Source: Bacteroidaceae bacterium
GTDB lineage: Bacteria; Bacteroidota; Bacteroidia; Bacteroidales; Bacteroidaceae
NCBI GenBank assembly: GCA_017522915.1
Contig: JAFWXX010000007.1
Coordinates: 1-52,375, forward strand
DNA: 52,375 nucleotides
Direction: 5' to 3'
In this document: positions 1 through 10,300 of the stretch, piece by piece
How positions within the stretch are numbered: position 1 is the stretch's first letter
Layout of the letters: each line of letters begins with the position of its first letter
Notes under the pieces: model-generated
What the model saw: the letters and a program-made list of their open reading frames with translations, nothing else
What the model was told of the DNA's origin: nothing
Databases searched by the model: none
Made by a program: the position numbers and the translations under genes

Positions 1-1388
1 GCTTCGGCACGACGTATTGCACCTTTAAGGTCGAGCAGCTTACGCGGTTCAGGCTCGCCCACCTTCTTGTTTGCGATTATCTCGCGTATCTCCTCAAAGG
101 CATCGCCGAAGCCCATCTCCTTTGCAGTATCGATATTCTGCAGAACAACATCGTCATAAACAGCCACGTCACCCGAAGTCTGATATGCCACATGCACGTC
201 GTGCCCATGCTCTATAAGACGGTTGAACGTACCGCCCATAGATATCACATCGTCATCGGGATGTGGAGAGAATATCAGCACACGTTTCGGGAACGGTGTT
301 GAGGGAACAGGACGGGTTGAGTCATCAGCATTAGGCTTGCCGCCGGGCCAGCCGGAAATAATATGCTGTATCTCGTTGAAGACACGGATATTTATAGAAT
401 CGTATGTACCGACACGCTCAAGCAGATCGGACAACGAATTCTTGATGTAATCCTGATGTGTAAGCTTCAGAATAGGTTTGCCAACAGTCTGGCAAAGCCA
501 TATTACAGCCTTGCGGACAAGTTTGTCGCTCCACTCCTGCGGCGGTGCAATGAGCCATGGCTCCTTGACACGTGTGAGTTCCTGTGCAGCAGCCTCATCA
601 ATGACAACTGCAATATCATCATGCTCTTGCAGATATGTAGCCGGAAACTCCTCGCTTACTTCACCTTCAATGAGGTCGCATGCAATACGTGCCTTATCTT
701 CTCCCCACATCATAAGCACAATCTTCTTCGCGCTCATTATAGTCTCAAGGCCCATTGTGATGGCCATCTTGGGAACTTCGTTAGGATTGGAGAAGAACTT
801 GTCCTGGTTCTTGCGTGAGTTATAGCTCAACTGCACCAGACGTGTCGTAGAGTGCGCATAGCTTCCCGGCTCGTTGAAACCGATCTGGCCGAGCTCGCCG
901 ACACCCATAATCATAAGATCAACGCAACCGTTTACCCTACGTTCATACTCCTTGCAGTAGTCGTTCACCTTGTCACGAGCCACCGTTCCGTCAGGGAAGT
1001 GCACGTTCTGCGAATTGATATCGATATACTTGAGGAAATCCTCATATACCCTATGGTTACGGCTCTGAGGCGATTCCGGTGCCATCGGGTAGAACTCGTC
1101 AAGGCTATACACCTCAACATTTGCAAAGCTCACCTCACCGGCATTGTAACGGTTCACAAGCTCTGCATACAAGCCGAGCGGAGTACGGCCGGTTGACAAG
1201 CCGAGCACAAATGGCTTATCGCCTTTATGCGATTTAATCGCATCTATCACGATATTGGCAGCCCATGCAACGCCTTCCTTTTCAGTAGCGCATATTTTTG
1301 TAGGCACTTTTTCGAACTTGCAGATGCTCTCTATTGAGGCTGATATCGGCAACTCGCCGATTTTTGGAAGTACAAATTTTGGATTCAT
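1..1388 (-). CDS. NagB-like glucosamine-6-phosphate deaminase fused to a LmbE/PIG-L domain (partial, C-terminus off the window)
   Basis: About 462 codons are visible from the ATG at 1388 to the left edge, so the C-terminus is missing. The N-terminal part is a NagB/6-phosphogluconolactonase fold: the phosphate-binding motif LGLSTGRTP lies near residue 64, SLDEFY follows, and GELGQIGFNEPGS replaces the usual DGHIAFNEP of NagB. A second domain begins near residue 370 with SPHPDDDVISMGG, the HPDD metal site of LmbE/PIG-L N-deacetylases. Such fusions (roughly 660 residues) are common in Bacteroidetes. NagB converts GlcN-6-P to fructose-6-P plus ammonia; the LmbE half could deacetylate an amino sugar. 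It lies 48 nt after the anSME gene and is probably last in the sulfatase operon. The changed active-site loop (Gln for His) leaves the exact substrate open. Confidence 0.85.
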   Translation of the reverse strand, partial: MNPKFVLPKIGELPISASIESICKFEKVPTKICATEKEGVAWAANIVIDAIKSHKGDKPFVLGLSTGRTPLGLYAELVNRYNAGEVSFANVEVYSLDEFYPMAPESPQSRNHRVYEDFLKYIDINSQNVHFPDGTVARDKVNDYCKEYERRVNGCVDLMIMGVGELGQIGFNEPGSYAHSTTRLVQLSYNSRKNQDKFFSNPNEVPKMAITMGLETIMSAKKIVLMMWGEDKARIACDLIEGEVSEEFPATYLQEHDDIAVVIDEAAAQELTRVKEPWLIAPPQEWSDKLVRKAVIWLCQTVGKPILKLTHQDYIKNSLSDLLERVGTYDSINIRVFNEIQHIISGWPGGKPNADDSTRPVPSTPFPKRVLIFSPHPDDDVISMGGTFNRLIEHGHDVHVAYQTSGDVAVYDDVVLQNIDTAKEMGFGDAFEEIREIIANKKVGEPEPRKLLDLKGAIRRAE

Positions 1389-1436
1389 AATTTTCTTTTT
1401 TTAGTCAGTTATAGTTATTCAGTAAACAGAATTATC

Positions 1437-2687
1437 TCAAATGTTTCTTTTCCAGTTCATGACTTCTGAGGCCGGTTCACCTTTTTCTATCAATGTCTTC
1501 ATGTAGCGCATATAAGGATCGGTATGACGGAAAAACATCTTATACCCCTCACACAAGGCATTCATATATGGTTCGCCGTTCCTTGCGTACGCAAATCTAT
1601 GCTTAGGACACTCGCCCCTACATAGGAAATAGTAGTTGCAACGCTTGCACTCCATGGGCAAAGCATCGCGTTTGTCGCGCCCGAAGAGCTGTTGCTCGCT
1701 GCTGCGGTACATCAACGACAGTTCCTTATCCTTTATATTGCCAAGGCGATATTCCGGATAAACGAAATGGTCGCAAGAATAGACATCACCGTTATGCTCT
1801 ACGACCAGACCATCTCCACAAACCTCTGCAAAGGCACAGAGCGAAGGAGGAACTCCGCACCAGTTGCCCAAAGTAACATCGAACAACTGGACAAACCACT
1901 TGCCGACATCATATCTCACCCATTCGTCAAACACGTCGCACATGAACTGCCCGTATCCTTTGGCCGAGACCGACCAAGGAGCCTCCACCGCATCCTCTTC
2001 GTCGGGAGATACAATAAGCGGACGCTTGCCCGGACGTTCCCTCACATACTCCACAACCGGCAGAAACTGCATATAATGGTTAAGAGAACGCAAAAACTTA
2101 TAGACCTCAGCACCACGCCCCTCACTGCGTGCATTCACTGTCGAGAGGATATTGAACTCCACTCCGCTGCGTGTCATCAACTCCACTGCACGCATAACGC
2201 GTGAGAAAGTTGCAGCACCGCCGCAATCACGTCTGAAGGCATCGTGTATATCCTCAGGGCCATCAAGCGACAAGCCTATGAGAAATCCGTTATCCTTGAA
2301 GAAACTGCACCACTCCTCATTCACAAGTATGCCGTTTGTCTGCAAGGTATTCTCAATATTTTTTCCTGCAGCATATTTCTTCTGCAATTCCATAGCCTTG
2401 CGGAAGAAAGGAAGACCGGCCATCAACGGCTCACCGCCATGCCAGCAGAAACTGATATCATTCTGCGAAGCACCTTCTATATATTGCTTTATATATAATT
2501 CGAGAAGTTCCTCGCTCATTTTAGGCATAGCACCATTATATATTTCGCTCTTGTCGCGATAGTAACAATAGTGACAATCCAGGTTACATGCCGAACCTAT
2601 GGGTTTGACCATAGTACCAAAGGCGGGCGCGCGCCTCATCTTTGCGACATCGGCAAGATGCAGATTATTTCTCTTGTTACCTTTCAT
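1437..2687 (-). CDS. Anaerobic sulfatase-maturating enzyme (anSME), radical SAM/SPASM
   Basis: This 416-residue protein has the radical SAM motif CxxxCxxC (C34, C38, C41; CNLDCHYCYY), the GGEP-type motif WHGGEPL and a C-terminal SPASM cysteine set (CGDGLVVEHNGDVYSCDHF, CKRCNYYFLCRGECPKHR). These are characteristic of anSME, which oxidises the active-site Ser or Cys of sulfatases to formylglycine in the cytoplasm before export. The gene starts 6 nt after the stop of a sulfatase whose active-site residue is serine, and serine-type sulfatases depend on anSME. A second serine-type sulfatase at 41964 is probably served by the same enzyme. The length is normal for the family. Confidence 0.95.
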   Translation of the reverse strand: MKGNKRNNLHLADVAKMRRAPAFGTMVKPIGSACNLDCHYCYYRDKSEIYNGAMPKMSEELLELYIKQYIEGASQNDISFCWHGGEPLMAGLPFFRKAMELQKKYAAGKNIENTLQTNGILVNEEWCSFFKDNGFLIGLSLDGPEDIHDAFRRDCGGAATFSRVMRAVELMTRSGVEFNILSTVNARSEGRGAEVYKFLRSLNHYMQFLPVVEYVRERPGKRPLIVSPDEEDAVEAPWSVSAKGYGQFMCDVFDEWVRYDVGKWFVQLFDVTLGNWCGVPPSLCAFAEVCGDGLVVEHNGDVYSCDHFVYPEYRLGNIKDKELSLMYRSSEQQLFGRDKRDALPMECKRCNYYFLCRGECPKHRFAYARNGEPYMNALCEGYKMFFRHTDPYMRYMKTLIEKGEPASEVMNWKRNI

Positions 2688-2693
2688 ATATGA

Positions 2694-4265
2694 TTACTGC
2701 GCTATAAATTGTTCTTCGCCGTATTGTTTCTGAAGTTTTACAAGCTTCTCTTTCAACAAAGCTGTAACCTCTTCGGTACCCGGCTTGCCATATATATTGT
2801 TCAGCTCGTGCTTGTCTGCATTGAGGTCATACAGTTCCCATACACCATCGTCATAGAAATGGATAAGTTTATGCGTTTCAGTACGCACGCCCAGATGACG
2901 CTTTACAGCATGCTCATCAGGATATTCGTAATAATGGTAATAGACACCGTCACGGTTCGGAAGCCACTCTTCGCCCTTCAATACCGGCAAGAATGAACAG
3001 CCGTGTATGTCGGAAGGAATTTCTGCACCGGCCAGTTCAAGGAATGTGGGAGCATAGTCGATATTCTGCACCATTGCCATAGATTCGCCCTTCACTCCGC
3101 CCGGCAGACGTACTATAAGCGGAGTACGGAAAGACTCCTCGTACATCCATCGTTTGTCGAACCAGCCATGCTCACCCATATAGAACCCCTGGTCCGATGT
3201 ATATACGATAAGAGTATTATCTGCAAGGCCTTTTTCTTCGAGATAGTCGAGTACACGGCCCACATTGCGGTCAACCGATGTTATCACGCGCAAGTAGTCG
3301 CGCATATACTGCTGGTATTTCCATGCATCCAAATCCTTACCTTCGAGACCTGCAGCCTTGAACTTGGCAATAACCTCGTCGTAATGTGCATCCCAAGCCT
3401 TCTTCTGCTCCGGATTCATATTGCTGTATATGCGACGGCCCCACTCTTCAAGGTCGGGACGACTATGTATTGCACTGTCCTTATCGGCCATTTTGAGGTC
3501 GTAAACAAGGTCCATATCCTTGCTTATTGACATCTTCTGCCCTGCAGCTGCAAGACGTCCTTCATAGTTGTCGTAGAAAGTTTCGGGCAACGGGAAGTTG
3601 CTGTCGGCAAACAGTCCGAGGTCGCAGGTATCAGGCATCCATGTACGGTGTGGAGCCTTGTGATGCAGAAGGAGACAGAAAGGTTTCTCTGCATTGCGCC
3701 CGCTCTCCAGCCAATCCAGTGCAAGGTCGGTCGTAACATTTGTAGCATATCCCTCACGCTGTATCTTTTCGCCATTGCAAATGAATGTAGGGTTATAATA
3801 ATCGCCCTGACCGATGAGTATATCCCAATGATTGAAGCCGGTCGGTTCCGAAGTCAAGTGCCACTTGCCTATCACAGCTGTCTCGTAACCTTGCTGCTGC
3901 AATAGTTTAGGGAAGGTCTGCTGGCTTCCATCAAATGAAGAACTGTTGTCGGTAAAACCATTGGCAAGACTGTGCTTTCCTGTAAGCATGCACGCACGTG
4001 ACGGACCGCTGATAGAGTTCGCAACAAAACTATTGTTAAAACGCAAACCGTCTGCCGCGATACGATCGATATTCGGTGTGCGTATAAATGTCGAATCATA
4101 CGCGCTTATTGTCTGGTACGAATGGTCGTCGCACATTATGAACAAGATATTCATCGGCTTTTCAACCTTCTCGGATTCACCGCACGACACCAGAAGAGGC
4201 AGCACTGCTGCACCAGCCACAGAACGGGCAATCATTTTTTTTGTCTTACTGAGCATGTTCTCCAT
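2694..4265 (-). CDS. Serine-type sulfatase lipoprotein (family S1)
   Basis: The protein has 523 residues from the ATG at 4265. A further in-frame start at 4337 would lie upstream of the probable -7 box (4351-4358) by only a few bases, so the downstream start is preferred. The N-terminus is a lipoprotein signal (LVSC, Cys28), suggesting attachment to the outer membrane or periplasm. NILFIMCDDH binds the metal, and SGPSRACMLTGKH is the sulfatase signature with Ser86 as the residue to be converted to formylglycine. The general look (DHSYQTISAYD, then NIDRIA) resembles Bacteroides GlcNAc-6-O-sulfatases of subfamily S1_11; that substrate is an inference. It is first in an apparent operon with anSME and the NagB-LmbE gene, which fits removal of 6-sulfate from GlcNAc of mucin or glycosaminoglycan. 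Confidence 0.9.
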   Translation of the reverse strand: MENMLSKTKKMIARSVAGAAVLPLLVSCGESEKVEKPMNILFIMCDDHSYQTISAYDSTFIRTPNIDRIAADGLRFNNSFVANSISGPSRACMLTGKHSLANGFTDNSSSFDGSQQTFPKLLQQQGYETAVIGKWHLTSEPTGFNHWDILIGQGDYYNPTFICNGEKIQREGYATNVTTDLALDWLESGRNAEKPFCLLLHHKAPHRTWMPDTCDLGLFADSNFPLPETFYDNYEGRLAAAGQKMSISKDMDLVYDLKMADKDSAIHSRPDLEEWGRRIYSNMNPEQKKAWDAHYDEVIAKFKAAGLEGKDLDAWKYQQYMRDYLRVITSVDRNVGRVLDYLEEKGLADNTLIVYTSDQGFYMGEHGWFDKRWMYEESFRTPLIVRLPGGVKGESMAMVQNIDYAPTFLELAGAEIPSDIHGCSFLPVLKGEEWLPNRDGVYYHYYEYPDEHAVKRHLGVRTETHKLIHFYDDGVWELYDLNADKHELNNIYGKPGTEEVTALLKEKLVKLQKQYGEEQFIAQ

Positions 4266-4350
4266 AATTATAAATAAAAATTCATTATAATGTGGCATAT
4301 CATTATGCATAGCAAAAAGCAAGCAGCCACCACACATCTTCTTGCATACG

Positions 4351-4358
4351 CGAAGATA
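4351..4358 (-). promoter_or_regulatory. Putative -7 box for the sulfatase-anSME-nagB operon
   Basis: TATCTTCG on the minus strand is one base from the Bacteroidetes -7 consensus TAnnTTTG. It lies 86 nt upstream of the sulfatase ATG. No clear TTTG -33 element is seen at 19 bp spacing. The same octamer precedes the divergent GH20 gene (5590) and the TSCPD gene (35691). Confidence 0.4.
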
Positions 4359-4441
4359 TAATAAATTACTGAATAAAAATATTATTAAGTAATTTTAGAA
4401 TTTCATTTTTAACATTTTTTGGTCATACAGATTGCAACACT

Positions 4442-4470
4442 AAAAAAGCAGGCCCCAAAATAGGACCTGC
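4442..4470 (-). terminator. Rho-independent terminator of the ROK kinase gene
   Basis: Read on the minus strand, GCAGGTCC pairs with GGGCCTGC (8 bp with one G-U) and is followed at once by six T. It lies 34 nt after the ROK stop codon, and separates that gene from the sulfatase operon. Confidence 0.75.
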
Positions 4471-4503
4471 AATATTTCAAAAGCTGTTCAACGCAGAACT
4501 TTA

Positions 4504-5469
4504 TCAATCTCTCCAACCAAGAGCCGAAGCACCGAGGACTGCCGCGTCGGCACCGGGAAGCGAAGATTTGAGGACCTTTACCTTATCTTTCCACAAAAAT
4601 ACCACATTCTCGTTCATCTGCTTGCGGATAGGTTCGAGCAACAGGTCGCCGGCATTGGCAAGACCGCCGAAAAGGATTATTGCCTCAGGAGCAGAGAATG
4701 CGATGAAGTTGCAGAATGCATCACCCAACACCTTGCCCGTAAACTCAAAAATCTCTTTTGCAAGTTTGTCGCCCTGCATAGCAGCATCAAAAAGCATCTT
4801 TGAGGTAAGTTCGTTCATGCAGATATCGCGAAGTGTACTTGGAGTATCACGCTCAACAAGCCATTTCTTTGCTGTACGCACGATACCGGTTGCCGAAGCA
4901 TATGTCTCAAGACAGTCGGTACGTCCGCATCCGCATGCACGGCCTTCGATAACCGGAGCCGTAACGTGACCCAACTCACCTGCAAAACCGTCATGGCCAT
5001 ATATAAGCTGGCCGTTTGCAACGATACCGCTGCCGACACCTGTACCGAGTGTAATATAGACAAAATCCTTCATTCCCTGAGCTACACCGTACTTCATTTC
5101 ACCGATGGCAGCTGCATTTGCATCGTTGGTAACAGCGGTAGCAAGACCTGTCTTCTTCTCGATGAGCCATCCCAGAGGCACAATACCCTTCCAAGGCAAG
5201 TTTGCCGCATTGACAATTTCACCGGTGTAGTAGTTAGCCATTGGGGCACCGACACCGACACCTTCAATCTTGCCGACACAACCGTTCTCTTCGGCAAGTT
5301 TCTTGATTACTGCCGCGATAGAGTCGGTATATTCTTCAATATCGGGATGCGCCTGAGTCTTGATTGTATCATCCTTAGCCAATATATGGCCTTTTGCATC
5401 CACTAGACCTATGACAGTGTTTGTACCGCCGAGGTCAATACCAATTACATACTTTTCGCTCATATTCAT
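4504..5469 (-). CDS. ROK-family sugar kinase (glucokinase / N-acetylhexosamine kinase type)
   Basis: The 321-residue protein opens with the ATP phosphate-binding motif IGIDLGGTNTVIGLVD. It carries the ROK zinc signature CGCGRTDCLETYAS, preceded by the substrate-binding GHDGFAGELGHV segment. ROK kinases phosphorylate glucose, N-acetylglucosamine or N-acetylmannosamine in the cytoplasm. Position between a sulfatase/NagB operon and a divergent hexosaminidase/sialidase cluster makes an amino sugar a plausible substrate, but the sequence does not settle this; Bacteroidetes proteins of this type are often annotated glucokinase. It is transcribed from the 167-bp divergent gap shared with the GH20 gene and ends in its own terminator. 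Confidence 0.9.
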   Translation of the reverse strand: MNMSEKYVIGIDLGGTNTVIGLVDAKGHILAKDDTIKTQAHPDIEEYTDSIAAVIKKLAEENGCVGKIEGVGVGAPMANYYTGEIVNAANLPWKGIVPLGWLIEKKTGLATAVTNDANAAAIGEMKYGVAQGMKDFVYITLGTGVGSGIVANGQLIYGHDGFAGELGHVTAPVIEGRACGCGRTDCLETYASATGIVRTAKKWLVERDTPSTLRDICMNELTSKMLFDAAMQGDKLAKEIFEFTGKVLGDAFCNFIAFSAPEAIILFGGLANAGDLLLEPIRKQMNENVVFLWKDKVKVLKSSLPGADAAVLGASALGWRD

Positions 5470-5589
5470 ATTATTGTTGAGTTATTGTTCTATTTTGCGA
5501 ATGTAAACAAAAAAAACCACACACAACCAAATTATTGCCGAAAATTCCATTTTTTATGCATTGTTGTTTTTTCTTCGGAAAGGTTTATA

Positions 5590-5597
5590 TATCTTCG
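5590..5597 (+). promoter_or_regulatory. Putative -7 box of the hexosaminidase/sialidase gene cluster
   Basis: TATCTTCG lies 40 nt upstream of the GH20 start codon. It is preceded by TTGTTG at 5561-5566, slightly farther than the usual 19 bp for a -33 element. The same octamer drives the opposite-facing sulfatase operon, so the two halves of the glycan locus may share basal expression features. Confidence 0.4.
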
Positions 5598-5636
5598 CAA
5601 ATAATAATAAAATAACTATATTATATAATAAAAGTC

Positions 5637-7274
5637 ATGTTGAAAAGAATTGCCATTATCGCCTTTGCTTTTATTGCATCAACCGGCGCCATAGCACAGA
5701 AGCCATCCATTCTTCCCATGCCTAAAGAACTTAAGGTCGGGAACACGAACAGCAAGTTCGAACTTAACCGCGATACAAGAATAATCTTCAGTTTCGACGA
5801 TTCAAGTTCAAAGCATGCCATAAGTGAACTGGACCGCATCACAAAAGAGATTCTGGGCACAGAGCTAAAGCGCAGTTCAAAAATAAAAGGCATAAACAAT
5901 ATCATATTCAAGCCGAACAGCAGCGTAAAGGCAGAAGGATACATTCTTGACATCAACCCCGAAAACATCATTATACACGCCAAGGACGGAGCCGGTTTCT
6001 TCTATGCGGTACAGACCTTGAAACAAATAATTCCCGTTCAGGCATTCGAGACGACAATAGACCTTGAACGTCTAAATCTGCAGACAATGAAGATTTCCGA
6101 CGCACCACATTTTCCGTACCGCGGATTCATGCTCGACTGTTCACGCCACTTCTGGGATGTAGCAACAATCAAGGAGACACTTGACATTCTCGCCATGCAC
6201 AAGATGAACCGTTTTCATTGGCATCTTACAGAGGACCAGGGATGGCGCATAGAGATAAAGAAGTATCCTCTTCTCACAAAGATAGGCAGTCTCCGCGAGC
6301 AGACCACGACCGGACACAACGAGGGACTTGACGGCATACCGTATGGCGGATACTACACTCAGGACGATATAAAGGAGATAGTAAAATACGCCGAAGAGCG
6401 TTTCATAACAATCGTTCCCGAAATAGAGATTCCGGGACACTCCCTTGGAGCATTGAGCGCATATCCATGGCTTGGCTGCGAAGGCGAGAAAGGCAATTAC
6501 AAGACATGGGCATACTGGGGCGTATCCAAACAGATTGCCTGCGCCGGCCGTGAAACGACATTCGAATTCTGGGAAAACGTACTGAAGGAAGTTATAGAGC
6601 TGTTTCCAGGCGAATACATACACATAGGAGGAGATGAAGCTCCACGCGATATGTGGAAGGAATGCCCCGATTGCCAGAAGCGCATCAAGGACAACAATCT
6701 GAAAAACGAGGCCGAGTTGCAGTCGTACGTGAACAACAGAATCGAAAAATTCCTTAATGACCATGGGCGCAAGATGATTGGCTGGGACGAGATTCTTGAG
6801 GGAGGCATAAGCCAGAACGCAACAGTAATGTCATGGCGTGGTACAGAAGGCGGCATTGCTGCTGCAAAGAAGGGCAACAACGTCATCATGACTCCGAGCA
6901 GCTACTGTTATCTCGACTACCGCCAGACAACCGACCGCAAGGACGAACTCGACAGCAACGGAAGCTATGTACCGCTCCGCAAGTCATATTCATTCAACCC
7001 ATACGACCAGCTGGCTCCGGAGGAGCACAAATACATAATGGGCGTTCAGGGCAATTTATGGACCGAATATGTGACAACGCCGATGCAGTTGCAGTACAAG
7101 GCACTCCCACGCTTAGGTGCCATCGCCGAAATCGGATGGAGCAATCCTTCTCCTGAAACAAAGGATGCAGAGGAGTTCATCGGACGCGCCAAGGAACTTG
7201 CACGATACTACAATGTATTCGGCTGGAACTTCGGACGCCACTTCTATGAAGACGGCGTACAGGTCGGCTGGTAA
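5637..7274 (+). CDS. GH20 beta-N-acetylhexosaminidase
   Basis: This 545-residue exported enzyme starts with a signal peptide (MLKRIAIIAFAFIASTGAIAQ). Residues about 22-150 form the GH20b N-terminal domain and the catalytic barrel begins at PYRGFMLDCSRHFW. The catalytic pair is D333-E334 in HIGGDEAP; RFHWHLTEDQGWR and the tryptophan-rich WRGTEGG segment complete the active site. Retaining GH20 enzymes use the substrate acetamido group to release terminal GlcNAc or GalNAc from glycoproteins. It lacks the C-terminal sorting tail of its neighbours, so it is probably periplasmic. It is the first gene of a rightward run and is followed after 88 nt by a sialidase. Confidence 0.95.
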   Translation: MLKRIAIIAFAFIASTGAIAQKPSILPMPKELKVGNTNSKFELNRDTRIIFSFDDSSSKHAISELDRITKEILGTELKRSSKIKGINNIIFKPNSSVKAEGYILDINPENIIIHAKDGAGFFYAVQTLKQIIPVQAFETTIDLERLNLQTMKISDAPHFPYRGFMLDCSRHFWDVATIKETLDILAMHKMNRFHWHLTEDQGWRIEIKKYPLLTKIGSLREQTTTGHNEGLDGIPYGGYYTQDDIKEIVKYAEERFITIVPEIEIPGHSLGALSAYPWLGCEGEKGNYKTWAYWGVSKQIACAGRETTFEFWENVLKEVIELFPGEYIHIGGDEAPRDMWKECPDCQKRIKDNNLKNEAELQSYVNNRIEKFLNDHGRKMIGWDEILEGGISQNATVMSWRGTEGGIAAAKKGNNVIMTPSSYCYLDYRQTTDRKDELDSNGSYVPLRKSYSFNPYDQLAPEEHKYIMGVQGNLWTEYVTTPMQLQYKALPRLGAIAEIGWSNPSPETKDAEEFIGRAKELARYYNVFGWNFGRHFYEDGVQVGW

Positions 7275-7362
7275 TATCAAGGCCATAAAATCTCCAGGAG
7301 CCCGGAACATGATACAGTTTTGAAGAAAAAATATTTTTAATACTAACTGAATACCAAAATTT

Positions 7363-10300
7363 ATGAAAAAGACTTTTACCTTATTGCTTTCGCTCTTTAC
7401 CGCAGCAGTAGCATGGGCACAGCTACCTTTCAAGGTAACCACCATTGAGAATGGCGAGTTCGCCGAGGGTACAACCTGGTACACCATGGGTATCGGCGAA
7501 GGCGCAAAACTAATCAAGGATAATGCAGGTGCCGACTATATTACACTTGGAATATCCACCCCAAAAGGCAATGACGACGAGCTCTGGTGCTTTGTAGGCA
7601 ATGATACCGACGGCTATGCCGTATATAACAAGCAGGCCGGCACAAGCAAGGTGCTTGCATCAAAGACAACCATGAGTGCAATTTCGGGCTACGGAGGTAC
7701 CGGCGGTTCCACCTACCCCACTATGCAGGATGCAACAAACCTTCCAAGCGGCTATGTAGGCCGTTGGGACTTTGCCGCATCTAACAAGATTGCCGATGTT
7801 AACGGCTATTTCATGAGAATCCACGGCACAAACTACGCTGTGAACAATTTCGGCGGTATCGGCAAACTCGCATTCTGGGCCGAGGGTGCTGATGCAGGCT
7901 CTACGATTGTATTCACCGCAGCCGAGACATCATTGGAGATTCTCGCCTCAGCCGGCTCATTCACTGCCAGCAACGCAAACGGCACATGGCACTCAAAGTG
8001 GGAGAGCAGCGTACTCGCAGGCTTCTCTCTATCGGCCAATGCAAACAACATGACAACATCGGGCGACTACATAGCCGGCTATTCTGGTCAGTCAGGCACA
8101 TGCACATATACCCTTACAGCACCCGAAGGCATGGTAGTTACAGGCTACAGCTTCGACTATGTGAATACGAACAACGACAGCAGCTATACATTGACACTCA
8201 ATGTAGAAGGAAAAAGCTACACTTCTTCTTCCACATCACAGCATCTTGACGTTGAGGTTGCTGAACCTGCACGTATGGTATCATTCTCACAGACAGGTGC
8301 AAACAAGGGTATCACATACTCAAACTTCATTGTTTACATGAAGCTCGACATCCGCACCCCGGAGCCATCGGTCGATGTCTTCACAACAACACCGGCAACA
8401 ATACCTTACCGTATTCCTGCAATCACTACGGCAAGAAACGGTAACATCATTGCAGTTGCCGACTACCGACATAGCCGTGCCGACATCGGTATGGCAACAA
8501 ACGGCCGTATCGATATCCGTGCCCGCATAAGCAAGGACAACGGTGAGACATGGGGCGACATATTCGATGTTATTCGAGGCAAAGGCGCAAACGGTATCGA
8601 TGCATCAAATAACGACATGTATGTTGCATTCGGCGACCCGGCTATTGTAGCCGACCGTGAAAGCGACCGCGTGCTTGTCATTACCTGTTCGGGTAACGTT
8701 TCATTCCCTAACGGAACACGCAACAACCATCAGGGTATCGCTCACTTCTACAGCGAGGACAACGGCGAGAATTGGAGTACACCGGTTGACCGTTCAGAGC
8801 ACATCTATGCACAATTCGACGAAACATCACACGGCCCTGTACGTGCCATGTTTGTAGGTTCGGGCAAAATCTCACAGAGCCAGTATATTAAGGTAGGCGA
8901 CTACTATCGTATCTATTGTGCTGTACTTGTAAAGAATGTGAACAGCACACACGTGAACTTTGTACTTTACAGCGACAACTTCGGCGAGAGCTGGACAGTA
9001 CTTGGCGGCGGCGAAGTTTCTCCGATACCAAGCGGCGGCGACGAGCCTAAGGCAGAGGAACTCCCCGACGGTTCTGTAATCATAAGTTCACGTACAAGTG
9101 GCGGCCGTATCTATAACATCTTCTCTTACACTGACAGCAAGAAAGCCGAAGGCTCTTGGGGTACAGCTCAGTACTCAAACGCATCGAACAACGGAACTAT
9201 TGCGGTAAACAACTCCACTAATGGTGAAATTCTTTTTGTTCCTGCAAAGCGCAAGGCTGATGACAAGAAGGTTTACCTTGCACTGCAGTCGGTTCCTCTC
9301 GGTTCGGGACGTGCCAATGTAGGTATCTACTACAAGGAGCTTGAGACACTTGCCGACTTTGTCTCTCCACAGGCCATTGCTGCCGACTGGGACGGCCGTC
9401 ATCAGGCAAGCTATCTCTCTGGCGCATACTCAACTATGTGCTTGCAGAAGGACAACAATATCGGTTTCCTCTATGAAGAGGACACTTATGGCGGAAACGG
9501 CGGTTACACCATCGTTTACAAGAACTACAGCATTGAATACATTACAGACAGCGCATACGTTTACGATGCCGATGTTGAAAAGAGTGCCATTGTAACTGCC
9601 GGCCTTGACTCAAAGCTTGATGCGTTCGACGCAGACGTACCTGCATATGTAGGCACTGCCGACAAGAGTTCTGTCAATGCCATCAACGAACTGATAGAGG
9701 CATACAAGACAGCCCCATCATACGAGGCTTACGAAGCCATAAATGCAGCTATTGCCAATTTGCCGAGACTCGAAGTCGAAGAAGAAAAATGGTACCGCAT
9801 ACGCAACACAGAGCGCAGCAGTGCCACACTATACCTCAATCCTGAGGCAAGCCGTGTCTCTGCAGCAGCATCGAATGTCAACAATGCCAACCAGCTGTTC
9901 TCATTCGTACCGACAGGCAACGAGAAGGAGTACTACCTTTACAACGGCAACTTCCAGTATTATCTTGGACCTCTCGGTGCAAACGAGACACAGCCAGTTG
10001 TTACAACGGACAAGACCGCAGCCGGAAAGTGGAAGATAAGCAGCACTGCCGACGGCAAGAGCTCAATTATCTGCCAGAACAAGACAGGCAGCAATACAGG
10101 ACTTCACCTTGCAGGTGACAACGTGCGCCTTGTTCCCTGGACAAACAATGCTCCTGCATCGCTCTGGTACATCGAACCGGTCAATGAGTTCGAACTCCGG
10201 ATAGACGAGTACATCGCTGTATGCATGCCATTCACAATGACCATTCCAGAGGGTGTAATCGCATATACAGCCGGCGTGGCAGAAGAGATTGACGGTGTTA

